Below are positions 13,038 through 24,200 of a stretch of DNA of 64,000 nt, in pieces. Below the pieces are notes generated by a model. That model was not told the origin of the DNA. It searched no databases and was given only the letters and a program-made list of their open reading frames with translations. The DNA lies in contig NC_092523.1 in assembly GCF_037038585.1 (NCBI RefSeq), positions 26,789,501 to 26,853,500 on the forward strand, given 5' to 3'. This stretch comes from Patagioenas fasciata. Its lineage: Eukaryota; Chordata; Aves; Columbiformes; Columbidae. The translations under genes and the position numbers were made by a program. How positions within the stretch are numbered: the stretch's first letter is position 1; each line of letters opens with the position of its first letter.

Positions 13038-15674
13038 CAGGTCTTTTGGAGGTTTTCCTAAAAAGATATGCTGGGTTTTTTTTCAGCTCCACTTTTGATT
13101 TTGTTGTTTAAAGACTCTCCATAATGTCCAACTGACCCTCAAAACAGCATTAAACATAATATATATAATGAAATCTCAGGTTGCAAATCCCAAATAACCT
13201 TAAACAAATAACCTCAACATACAATCCTACTGAATCCAGTCAGTAGACACTTAAATCTATGGCAATATTTCTCTTCACCCAGATGATTTTTTCAAAGCTT
13301 CACAAATTCAGAACTCAAATATATTTGTTCTTCATAATTTTCTATTCTGCTACAAAACTTCAATATTCTCTTGGGAGCACAAAAAAAAAGCAAGACATTT
13401 TGGTGAATGCTTAGCAGCTTTCAATAATACCGTCTTTGGATGCTAAAGAGCAGAATTGAGTTTCACTATCTGTGATCATCCTTAATTGTTCTTAAATGCT
13501 AAACACATTTGGAAATATGTCATGAAGTCTCTAAATATTTAAAAAAACTCATGAACTTTGACAGCATTTTATTTCATTGTGATCCTGGGTTGCCTCCAGT
13601 GCTATTGTTATAAACATTTTTTTTTTAATTGAGATTGTATGTGCAAATGAGTTGACTCAGCAATATTATTACAGGAGATTTCAAGTTTTCTAGGCTTTTT
13701 ATAATATCTTATCCCCTTATCACGTCAGAAAGAAAAGCTTACTTATTTTATTCTCAGTAACCTAACCAATTAGTGGGTGACATGATAACAAGGAAATACA
13801 AAGGTCTTGGACACACAGATTGGGCTATGTTTTCAACAAAAAGATGATGCTTTGTGGTTCTCAGGGTGTGACATCACTGGAGGCACAGGCACATTTAGAA
13901 CATGGTTCTTTATTGCCTGGTACAACTCTTGCAGCAGTGCATTGCTCCAGCAGCTCTCGGGTGCAAAACTGAATTGGTTTGCTTTTATTAGGAATTTGAC
14001 TGTAACCTGTGACAGTTTTTTTTTGCTTTCATTAGGATTATATGCAACGGGAAGTACAAGAAATGCTAACTCCTCAACAGCCTTACAATTGTAACGATTG
14101 ATTTCACAACAATAAAGAATTTTAGACAGATATTAAGTCAAAAGATCACAGCTGATTCTCAGGTAACCTTCTTCCAAGGGTAATAAGCACAATTACAGAG
14201 GGATATATTAAGAAAGCCTAATGTACTCACTTGCTTCTGAGAAGTGTCACTAGAAAACAGTTTACGGAAATCAATGTTTCTGCTACCACTGGAAATGGAA
14301 ATGCCATATTTTTTTTCTGCATTTACAGTCATGGTGTAAAATACCTGGCCAAATCCACCAGCAAGTCCCAGAGATTTGCACATGCTTAGAGGGCAGCACA
14401 AGAGGAAAGGATACATGAATCATCTAAATAAGACCATTTAGATGAGAAAACACTACTGTTATATAATTTTCTGTTCAACTTGGAAATTATAGTTTGATTT
14501 GCTACAATAGGAACAGTAAGCTCAAATTATTACTACTCCCAGAAGACCAAAGGATTTACTATAAAGCTTAAGTTGGGTAGTGTATTGAAAATACAGTAAC
14601 TACATTAACAGATACAAAAATCACAAATTTGGTTGTCAACTATCAATTTTTAAGATTTTTTTTTTTAAGAGAAAGGAAAAATATGTTACAGAAACTTAAA
14701 GAAGAGAGAAAAGCATGTCTGGGACCAAGTTAAGAAGAATTCAGAAAATTACTATGATTTTATGTGGAAAACTGTGAAGAAAATAGGCCTAAACAGCAAG
14801 GAATATTTTATGAGAAAGGATGACTAAGATTTCCACATTTGCAAGAAAAGTCCACACTCAGAGTCTCAAGACAAGACACAAAGCATTAGATAACCAGTAA
14901 GTCTGGCTTCTAGACAGACCAGGATAAAAAATAACAGAAGAGATAATTTACAACATTGTCATAACTGCCAAAGTGATAAAGAAACTTAATTGTCCCTTAC
15001 ATTTTAAAGATTCTCCATCAGCTTTAGTAAAGATCAAGTTGGAGTGTATGAAACAAAACTAATTAAAGATAACTTCTTCCTCTGGGTCTTCTACTGCATC
15101 CCAGGATTGGAATCAACAGGCTCCAGTGAAAAGCTCCACATGAAGGTGCTTTTTCATTCAACACTGGTCCTGTGTAATAAATAAATGGAGACAATTAAAT
15201 TATTTTATTTCTAGATTCAAAAGTATCTGCTCAACTTAAATGCTGAGCTTTGTTTTTAAAAAAGCTTTACAGAATTGTCATGCTGAAACAATACTTTCTG
15301 AGCAAAATGAGAACCTGACATGATGGTGAGTACTTATTTTCCAGAAAGTAAAACTAGGAATCAAAATGCACAGAGAACACAGGTTGGACTAAAGTCTAAG
15401 AAAAGCACAACTCTGAAAACATTTTGTTTATTTATTCCCACAAGAAGTCAAAATAGAAAATTTTGAACACTAGGAAGAGGAAGAGGTTCACAGCAGCAAA
15501 TATAAGGTGGTTGTTTTCCTAGTGATAGGTTTCATCCACTGTCTTCATTATTATTTTAAAATAAATCTAAATATTACTTTCTATACAATGTGATACAAAA
15601 TAATAGCATCATAATGAAGGCTACACCTGCAAAAGCTAGTTATAATTATTCTACCCAAAAGCAAGTAAAGTTTA
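13038..15674. other. Non-coding DNA, no gene seen
   Basis: This is AT-rich sequence with open frames up to 95 codons (13807-14094). None has a recognisable domain or good splice context. Nothing else is visible before the CR1 cluster. Confidence 0.5.
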
Positions 15675-16560
15675 CAGAATCACAGAATGTTAGGGATTGG
15701 AAGGGACCTCAAAAGATCATCTAGTCCAATATCCCCACGGGAGCAGGAACAGTTAGATGAGGTTACACAGGAATGTGTCCAGGCGGGTTTTGAATGTCTC
15801 CAGAGTAGAAGACTCCACAACCTCCCTGGGCAGCCTGTTCCAGTGCTCTGTTACCCTCACTGAGAAGAAGTTTCTTCTCAAATTTAAGCAGAACCTCTTG
15901 TGTTCCAGTTTGAACCCATTATCCCTTGTCTTACCATTGGTTATCACCGAGAAGAGCTTGACTCCATCCTCGTGACACTCACCCTTTGTATATTTATAAA
16001 CATTAATGAGTTACATTAACACTCACCCTCAGTATCCTCCAAGCTAGAGAGACCCAGTTCCCTCAGCCTTTCCTCATATGGGAGATGCTCCACTCCCTTA
16101 ACCATATTTGTGGCTCTGCGCTGGACTATCTCCAGCAGTTCCCTGTCCTTCTTGAATTGAGGGTCCCGGAACTGGACAGAATATTCCAAATGTGGTCTCA
16201 CCAGGGCGGAGTAGAGGGGGAGGAGAACCTCTCTCGACCTACTAACCACCCCACTTCTAATACACCCCAGGATGTCATTGGCCTTCCTGGCAACAAGGGC
16301 CCAGTGTTGGCTCATGGTCATCCTGCTGTCCACCAGGACCCTCAGGTCCCTTTCGCCTACTTATACTGGAACCTGGGGTTGTTCCTGCCCAGATGCAAGA
16401 CTCTACACTTGCTCTTGTTATATTTCATTAAATTTTTCCCTGCCCAACTCTCCAGCCTGTCCAGGTCTTGCTGCATGACAGCACAGTGTTCTGGTGTGTC
16501 AGCCACTCCTCCTGGTGTCATCAGCACACTTGCTGATAGTACACTCTATTCCCTCATCCA
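15675..16560 (-). mobile_element. Older CR1 LINE, 3' portion (interrupted copy)
   Basis: This is the 3' portion of a minus-strand CR1. The complement of the CR1 3' end starts at 15675 with CAGAATCACAGAAT, followed by 3' UTR and the C-terminal part of ORF2. Fragments of the CR1 protein are readable on the minus strand: a 64-codon frame at 15753-15947 and a 105-codon frame at 16016-16333. The latter includes the post-reverse-transcriptase segment around [14 protein letters not shown]. The frames are separated by a small rearrangement near 15998-16030 and by stops, so the copy is inactive. Homology to the CR1 body stops abruptly at 16560 and resumes at 17726-17916 beyond a second CR1, so this is one element split by a later insertion. 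Confidence 0.9.
16016..16333 (-). pseudogene. CR1 ORF2 fragment (after the reverse transcriptase core)
   Basis: A 105-codon remnant of the CR1 ORF2 polyprotein, the enzyme that copies the element by target-primed reverse transcription. It holds the region downstream of the catalytic core, aligning with residues about 166 onward of the longer frame at 16969-17718. Residues [15 protein letters not shown] near the start and the [14 protein letters not shown] segment match that frame closely. The catalytic residues are not in this frame, and upstream and downstream parts of the protein are missing or out of frame. It is a relic. Confidence 0.85.
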
Positions 16561-16646
16561 CAGTATCACAGTATCACAGTATGTTTGGGATTGGAAGGAA
16601 CCTCAAAAGATCATCTAGTCCAATCCCCCTGCTGGAGCAGGAACGC

Positions 16647-16955
16647 CTAGGTGAGGTCGCACAGGAACATGTCCAGGCAGGTTTTGAATGTCTCCAGGGA
16701 AGGAGACTCCACAATCTCCCTGGGCAGCCTGTTCGAGTGCTCTGTCACCCTCACTGAGAAGAAGTTTTTTCTCAAATTTAAGTGGAACCTCTTGTGTTCC
16801 AACTTGATCCCATTACCCCTTGTCCTATCATTGTTTGCCACTGAGAAGAGTCTGCCTCCATCCTCATGACGCTCACCCTTTATATATTTAAAAACATGAA
16901 TAAGGTCACCCCTCAGTCTCCTCTTCTCCAAACTAAAGAGACACAGCTCCCTCAA
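16647..16955 (-). pseudogene. CR1 ORF2 C-terminal fragment, frameshifted
   Basis: This 102-codon frame carries the final part of the CR1 ORF2 protein of the younger element. It covers the segment around [20 protein letters not shown] through [20 protein letters not shown] to the natural end of the CR1 frame. It continues the 16969-17718 reading after a frameshift at about 16960-16985. Related C-terminal frames occur in the other copies (15753-15947, 33808-34002 and 48227-48589), which supports the assignment. Confidence 0.88.
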
Positions 16956-16968
16956 CCTTTCTTCATAA

Positions 16969-17718
16969 TCATTCTTTCTTAATCATCTTTGTTGCCCTAC
17001 GCTGGACCCTCTCCAGCAGTTCCCTGTCCTTCTTGAACTGAGGGGCCCAGAACTGGACACAATATTCCAGATGGGGTCTCACCAGGGCAGAGTAGAGGGG
17101 AAGGAGGACCTCTCTCGATCTACTGACCACCCCCCTTGTAATACACCCGAGGATGCCATTGGTCTTCCTGGCCACAAGGGCACAGTGCTGGCTCATGGTC
17201 ATCCTGCTGTCCACTAGGAGCCCCAGGTCCCTTTCTCCTACACTGCTCTCTAATATGTAATTTCCCAACCTATACTGGAACCTGGGGTTGTTCCTGCCCA
17301 GATGCAGGACTCTACACTTTCCCTTGTTAAATTTCATCAGGTTATTCCCCACCCAACTCTCTAGCCTGTCCAGGTCTCGCTGGATGGCAGCACAGCCTTC
17401 TGGCCTGTCAGCCACTCCTCCCAGTTTCGTGTCATCAGCAAACTTGCTGATAGTACACTCAATTCCCTCGTCCAAATCGTTAATGAACATATTGAATAAT
17501 ATTGGCCCCAGTACTGACCCCTGAGGCACTCCACTAGATACTGGCCTCCAACTGGACTCCGCACCATTGACCACCACTCTCTGGCTTCTTTCCTTAAGCC
17601 AGTTTGCAACCCACCTCACTACTCTATTGTCTAGACCACACCTCCTCAACTTAGCTGTGAGGATGCTGTGGGAGACTGTGTCAAAGGCTTTACTGAAGTC
17701 AAGGTAGACCACATCCAC
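16969..17718 (-). pseudogene. CR1 ORF2 reverse transcriptase fragment, 5'-truncated
   Basis: A 249-codon open remnant of the CR1 reverse transcriptase, the longest open frame in the window. Visible motifs in order are the motif A region [10 protein letters not shown] (about residues 6-15), the motif B region [12 protein letters not shown] (61-72) and the catalytic FADD box (93-96). A thumb-like and C-terminal segment follows. The endonuclease and the N-terminal part of the reverse transcriptase are absent because the element is truncated at 17725. The frame ends at a stop near 16969, and the rest of the C-terminus continues in a different frame at 16647-16955, so a frameshift separates the two. 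The catalytic aspartates are intact but the protein cannot be complete, so I call it a dead fragment. Confidence 0.92.
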
Positions 17719-17725
17719 CGCCCTG

Positions 17726-17916
17726 CATCCATCAATTCATTGCTTAATATATTGAATATATTGAATATATTGAATAATACCGGTGCCAGTACCGGACCCC
17801 GAGGGACTCCACTAGATACAGGCCTCCAACTAGACTCTGCCCCATTGACCACAACTCTCTGGTTTCTTTCCTTCAGCCCGTACAGTCCACCTCACTACCC
17901 GATTGTCCAGACCACC
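17726..17916 (-). mobile_element. Older CR1 LINE, 5' remnant beyond the insertion
   Basis: This piece resumes the CR1 body exactly where the older copy stopped at 16560. It aligns with 17475-17637 of the younger element, for example in the segment with GGGACTCCACTAGATACAGG (about 17801-17820). It is more diverged than the younger copy and ends at about 17916 without a recognisable CR1 5' end, so the older element was itself 5'-truncated. It contains three exact tandem copies of TATATTGAA at 17748-17774, a small slippage expansion not present in the younger copy. Confidence 0.85.
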
Positions 17917-20900
17917 AGCTTATTTTCTACCTGATATGTTTTTGTTCTAGCAATTATGCTTGGTTGTGTTTTGTTTTTTCCTTTGGAAGACAAATTAATA
18001 CTGTGCCATGAGGGTGAGACCTTGACTGCTCACACAGCTCAGTACTTTCTGATTATCTACGTTTAGATAATGTACCTGCCCATGGAACAAGCAATCTGCT
18101 CAGCTGATGACGGAGGCAAAAGCTCTAGCCCTGTTTTTAACTTACAGTAGTAGTCTGTGTTTATTATACTTTAATAAAATAAATTAAATGTTATAGGCTT
18201 GTCATATTGCTGATCATTGCCTTCTAACTGTCTTAATAACATTCACAACCAATTACTACACAGTTACATAGCATAAGGTTACTAAGCAATAAAAGCATAG
18301 TAGAGAGCAAGTCAAACACCAAACAATCAACGAGAACGTCATATTAAATAATAGCACCAGAGGTCAGGAAGTACTCTCCATCTCTGTCCAAAGACAATTT
18401 AATTGGTTCATTATTGCAATGAAATGATTGTTCTTAGTAGTTTGGAACTCATTTACAAACAGAAGTTATAGCAGAAATACTGAAGTGTTCTTAGTTGCAT
18501 GTAAAGTGCTGCTTTTATGAGGCAGACACCAGGTTTGCAGGTGTGGTGAGCTCAGTGCTTACTTGCAGATAACAAGAGCCTTTCCTATTAAACCCTTCCT
18601 AGCTATTTTTAGAAGCCTCTCACTTACTCATGCAGTGATCATCAATGTGTAAAATTAAAGCATGAACTGATCAGTATGTGGAAGTGAGGTTCACAGAGTT
18701 AATTTATTAATAAATTATAACAGGGATGCTGAATACATTTAAGGAAGGCTGTTTAAATGGCTATAACTACCACATTGACGGCTGACACCAGAATGGCTGA
18801 AAGTGAAGACTGGCTTGAATTTACTAACATTAGGCAAATATTGGCAAATTGCTAAGCACAGACAATTCATTGCATTTTGCTGACATGGCTAGTATGAAAC
18901 TAGGCATTTAAACATGAAAGGCAGGACTGTAGAAACTCAGTTTTTATTGTTAAATATGTACTATTTAAAGACAATGTTTTAAGCTATAGAAATGGTTTAT
19001 AAATAAACCATCTTTTTCTGCTTAAGCTATTGAAATTAATGGCTCCATGTGTACTTGGAATGTCTCAGTGTTAAAGAAATAAACACATTAGCTTTTCAAA
19101 GGCATTCTGGAGTAAGTAAAAAAGTGGATATATGCTGTTACGTTAGTCTCATATTCTCAAATTAACTTGATCACTTTCATAAAGCTCAGCCTCTAAGAGA
19201 CAGTGAACAACACAGAGTCAGGAGCAAACTGAAATGGAAAAAAAATAACAGCCTCGAAGACTACTGCAGCTGGATGCTCCATTAGACCTGAAGTCCTCCA
19301 GAAACTCAAAGCAGCTGGGAAAGGTTTAAGCCATACAAAGGGTACTGGTAGGAAAAGAATCAGAAAGTAGCCTAATTTCTGATAATGGAAGGTTCTGGTA
19401 CACTTAACGCATCTAGACAGATAATTGTGCATGTCAAACCAATTTTGCTGGAGATGGGATACTAGCATAGTAATGTCTAACATGATTGATAGTTTGTCTA
19501 CTCTCCACTTTCAAATGGAGTGGTGGGCTTTGATAGCAAAGTAAATGGCTTTTTTACAGCATTTAGTAAAAAGTATTATGTGGACATGATAAAATAATAA
19601 GTTTGTTCTCCTCATCCTCAAAATGCTTCTAAATAGTGCTCTTGCTTTCTCTTCTGAGCTGTTCTATGAGTATTTGACAAACAGAACATGTTAGATAATA
19701 AAGTCATGGAAAATTAGAGGATATTTTCGCAGAAAATTACTCTTTAAAGTTATTTTCAGTTTTAAATCATGTGACCAAACTTGAAATTATTGTGATTTAA
19801 AAACTCTGGTCATAAGACCACAATTAGCTGTATGAAGATAGAGTTATATGTCTATAGAAAAGCTGCTGGTAAGCACCTTCTGAAGCTAACGAAAAGTATT
19901 TCAGAGTTTTACAGCTACTAAGTGGAAACAGTGATCTTCAGCTCTATAGGCCATAACAGTTACGTTACTCCACTAGAACAATAAAGATTTGTGACTAAAT
20001 CTTCTAATGGAAAAACAAAAATGGTTATTTCTCAGATTAGACTAAGGGATGCATTATGCACTGCAGGTGCAGGAGAGATGGGGGACCATATTTCGAGAAA
20101 AAAATCAGAATTATTCACTTAAGCTTGCATTGAGTGCAAGGCTAATCATACATGAGCTAAACACCGATACTGAGAGTCTCTTTCCTTGTTTCGAGAACTG
20201 CAAGATGCTGATTGTCATGTTCTTCTGAACTTTGTCTTACTCTCATGCATTTTTTCTTTTCCACCCATCTTGCTGATCTTGATTCTTTGCTCTTTAGAAT
20301 CTCATTCATAGCAAATTTCCTATGCATCTAATAGACTCAGATCTCCATGTTAATGACACTGGTGACTGTTCAAATATTTTAAACCAAAATAGGGTCAACA
20401 TTAGACATGCTATGGAGACTAAATTTTTGGTTTTGTTTTTCTTCAAGTACAGTGGATTTGTTTGCTTCTGGCTAATAATATTATTTTTATATACTCCTAA
20501 CATTTCTTTAAAATAAAAGGGAAGAAAGGAAACTGTACTAAAGTCAGAAAGCACAAGTATAAATCACCATGTTTCTGTGGAAACTTTAAAAAATATTTTG
20601 TCTGTGCTGAAAGAGTGAACATTAAAAAAAATTCAAAAAAACAAAAATATCATTACAAGTTTCAAACATCCTACTGGACACACAAGAAGAATCTTTCATT
20701 CTCAAAACCAGCCGTTTTCTTAAACCATTTGAGCAAGTCCGAGAGCAAACTTCACTTACTTACTCAACTATAAACATTTTTAGCTTCTTAATATCTTTTC
20801 AGGGTATGTTCTAAAAATCAAATTAGACTGACATAAAAAGCTTCTACAGCTCCATTTCAACAAATCTTCTTTCAAAAAATACCACACAGTAGTATTTTGG

Positions 20901-21175
20901 GAAGACAAGATTCACTTTTGCACTTTGAAAATGAACCTCATAGTGGAAATTAGAACATTGGATATAAATACACAATTGTTTATTTGTGACTATTTTAATT
21001 GAACAGTCAACAATTTAATATTTTTTTCTGTTTTAATGTTGAATGGAAACTTTTTTAAAATAGTGAAATTATGTGCAATAAAGAAATCCCTATTTCTACA
21101 AAGTAGTAATTTACTGGGTGTCAAGGTAACAGTTGAGTTGATGCCATTTCAAAAAGGCTGGCATTTTCTGGAGGT
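17917..21175. other. Non-coding DNA, no gene seen
   Basis: AT-rich sequence. The largest open frames (96 codons at 19193-19483, 82 codons at 20306-20554) lack domains and splice support. No repeat boundary was recognised. Confidence 0.5.
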
Positions 21176-21290
21176 AAAAAAAAAAAAAAAAAAAGGGGGT
21201 GGATATGGTGCCACAAGTGCATCTAGGAAGGATGAAATTCAAGAAATCTTGTGAAATACATGGAAGAAAAAAAAAAAAGGGAAAAAAAAG
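21176..21290. repeat. Two A-runs
   Basis: A 19-A run at 21176-21194 is followed by GGGGG, and a second A-rich tract lies at 21265-21289. No source gene or target duplication is apparent, so I cannot say that either is a retroposon tail. Confidence 0.75.
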
Positions 21291-24200
21291 GCAGGAGAAG
21301 GTATTTTGTATCACAGCTTTCAGTATGAGTAATGAAGCTTGGTATACCCATGTGCTGACAACAGAAGATTTTACTTTGTGTAATATCATCTGGTCTGGCA
21401 AATTTGGAGAATGATTTTTAATCTGATAGTTCTCCCTAATTTTTTATTTTTATCCAATGGCTAGTTCTCTTTTGGCTGGAAGAGGGCATGTGTCAGCTGA
21501 AGGGACACGGCCACTTACCCTTTCTTTTCTAATGCCTTTTACCTTTGAAAGGAAATCTAATACTGTAAGTTTATTTAAAATCAGGCAGCTTTCTAGAAAT
21601 AAAAATGGAAACGTGATCAGATTTATTTGTGTAAGTTGCATATACTTTACATTTTAAAAGACTGTAATCCTCTGTGTACTATTGTTGTTTCCTGTATAAA
21701 AGTACAACTTGGTGCACAATTAAATCATGCAAAAATACATTAAAATCTCTAACATTACCTTGTATGGTCTGTGAAATAATTAACATGTTCTGCTCACAGC
21801 CTCAGCCATTATAATGTTATTACACCGTCATTATATTGAAGCTGTTATCCCACTGCTAAAACAGCTGATCAATATCCATTACCATTCAGTGATGGTTGGA
21901 GCCAAAATGAGATTATATTGCAAATGAGCCACACACAAGGTAATGATCCCTCCACTTTGATATATTTAAAAGCATTCCCTAAAGCAGATAATTTCCTTAA
22001 GAGAGAATACAACTTTTCTATCAAGTTTCCAATCTAGGCAAATAAAAATGCGCTTTAATTATTAAGAACCTTATGTAGTACAGTTTACAATAAAATAATA
22101 GTGTCCTAGACAAATATAACCACAACTGGATCAATGAAATTGTTTCTAGTTTCTACCTAGTGAGTTTTACATGTTCTTTAGTTATCAATGCTGTGTTATA
22201 TTGAGTCTATGTCTTACCAAAGAAATTAGCTAACTGACGTTGGCTTGAAGTCATAATGCATCCTAGTGAGGTAAATCTTGAAGCTTGTCTAAAAATAAAT
22301 AAATAAGGTAGAGACCTCCTTAGAAGGATTTTAATGTCCCTTCCCCATGAGACCCCATGATAACCTTGTTTTCCCCTTCCTTATAACTTACAAAGTCTGG
22401 TCAAACCTCTTCCAAGCTGTGTTTGAGTGGGTCCTTCAAGGCTCTGTCTGTCATTGACTTGAAGGATCCAGTTTTTACTATCATCTCTGTTATTTCTGGC
22501 ATGTTAGCTTATCTGTTTGTTCATTATTTCATCATGGTGTTTGTTTGGGGTTTTTTTCATGTTAACCAGATATCCTCACAAGACAGATGTCCTTACAACC
22601 AGGTATTCACATCTGCTTTACATTTGACATATCCTTCAAATATGCACAACACGTTTTCCAATTGTTCCACCTTGCATCTCTTTTCAACTGTTCTTGTAGC
22701 TTCCCTGTTGAAGCAAAAGTCTTCACAAGGACATTAAACAGATTTGGACAATTTACTAATATAATATATAGCACAGTAATATATTACTTTATTATACTGT
22801 AGTGATATAACATAACTTACTACTATACCTCAAGTTCAGTTTCCCTTTCCCACTTGTTTTTCTTCTATATTTGCCAGATTTTATTCACACTTTTCCTAGA
22901 GTGGTGATTGTTTTACCATACTTGGACAAAATGCTCAGCTTCTTCCAAGTAGCCCTTTTAGAACTAGAACGTCTGTTTCTTTTTCTTTTGAACTCTGTCT
23001 TCCATGATTTTGAATATACTTCCAGAATATTACTACCACTGTAGCCCTTATTAATGCAGACAATTTCCAAAAGACATAGCTTTGCTTTTGACACTGTAGT
23101 GACTATTTGGAAGGAAATGGGTAATTATGACAGGATTGCATAGGCATTTATACAGTAAATATAAGTACTTCCTATGGCAGAAAGAATTTTTCCAATATTA
23201 AGGTAAAAATATTGGAAGTTTAATATCTCCTTTTCACATGCCTATACTTGATATTCCTATGAGTCTTATTTTCTTTGACATGGTTCAGTCTGAGATCTGC
23301 AGCAAAGGTCTGAAAAACTTTTGTCCAAAAGTCAGTATTTCTGCAAGTGAGCAGAATAATAATGGTAAAGCTCAGTTCCTCCATGGATATATATTGGGGT
23401 ATTCTCTTTGTAATCCTACATGACCATAAAAAAGAATCAGTGACTCTATTATCTACAAAATAGAAGCATTGCCCACCTGAGTTATTCAACAGAAAAAACA
23501 TGTTGGATATAGGCTGAGTTCTGATGGTAATATTTGCCACTGGTCTCTTCTTTCTCATGTAAAGCTAAGGACTCCTACACTTTTTTTGCAAAATTCATGT
23601 TTCTAACCCATTTCTTTGGACATGTCACCCTCAGCTTCTCATCTGGTTTGTTCTTCTCAAAAGCTTTGCCCTTTTACTGACTGTATTTGATATCTCTGTT
23701 TAGCAAATAAAACTTGGTTTTCCTCACCATTGTCTCTGAGCTTCAAAAGGTCTTTGCAAGAATAACCACTTCTCTTCAAAGTCATCCTTTTCCCATAAAA
23801 CCTCAGGTAAAGGCGTTACTTGATAGGCAGCTAGTGCCCTATGATCACTGTGCCTGTAACATCGGGCCTCACTGCTTCTGCTGCTGCCTGCCTGTCTATC
23901 TCACTTTCACCTTGTCCTACATACAGTTTGTGATGCCGTTGCACAAGCATTAAGCTGCCTGGCTTGGCCACCATCACCATCACTGTGGTACTGCAGATGG
24001 CAGTGGAAGCAGCACAAGGCCACACAGAAATAAGAGCTTAGGATCATATCAGGAAGGGCCGCTGAACCGCTGTGCCACAGCCTGTCTCAGGTTGCCCTCT
24101 AAACATACTCTCAGTTATACATTCCTTGGCAGAACTGTGTGCAACAGCAAGAACAATTGGATCATAGTCCATGGCTACTCCAAGGCATGATAATAATACC

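Larger units (their letters stand above)
16561..17725 (-). mobile_element. Younger CR1 LINE inserted into the older copy
   Basis: A minus-strand CR1 of about 1.17 kb, truncated at its 5' end. The 3' tail lies at the left: the complement shows repeated TACTGTGA units at 16561-16580, followed by the conserved 3' UTR and the C-terminal half of ORF2. It is flanked by CATCCA at 16555-16560 and CATCCA at 17726-17731, a candidate 6-bp target duplication. The flanking DNA on both sides is itself CR1 body that becomes continuous when this copy is removed. It therefore inserted into an existing CR1. It is very similar to the copy at 33727-34092 and shares its tail unit, so the two are probably the same subfamily. 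Confidence 0.9.

Noticed and set aside
16085..16618. 177-codon plus-strand frame
   Set aside because: It is the antisense of the CR1 ORF2 coding sequence.
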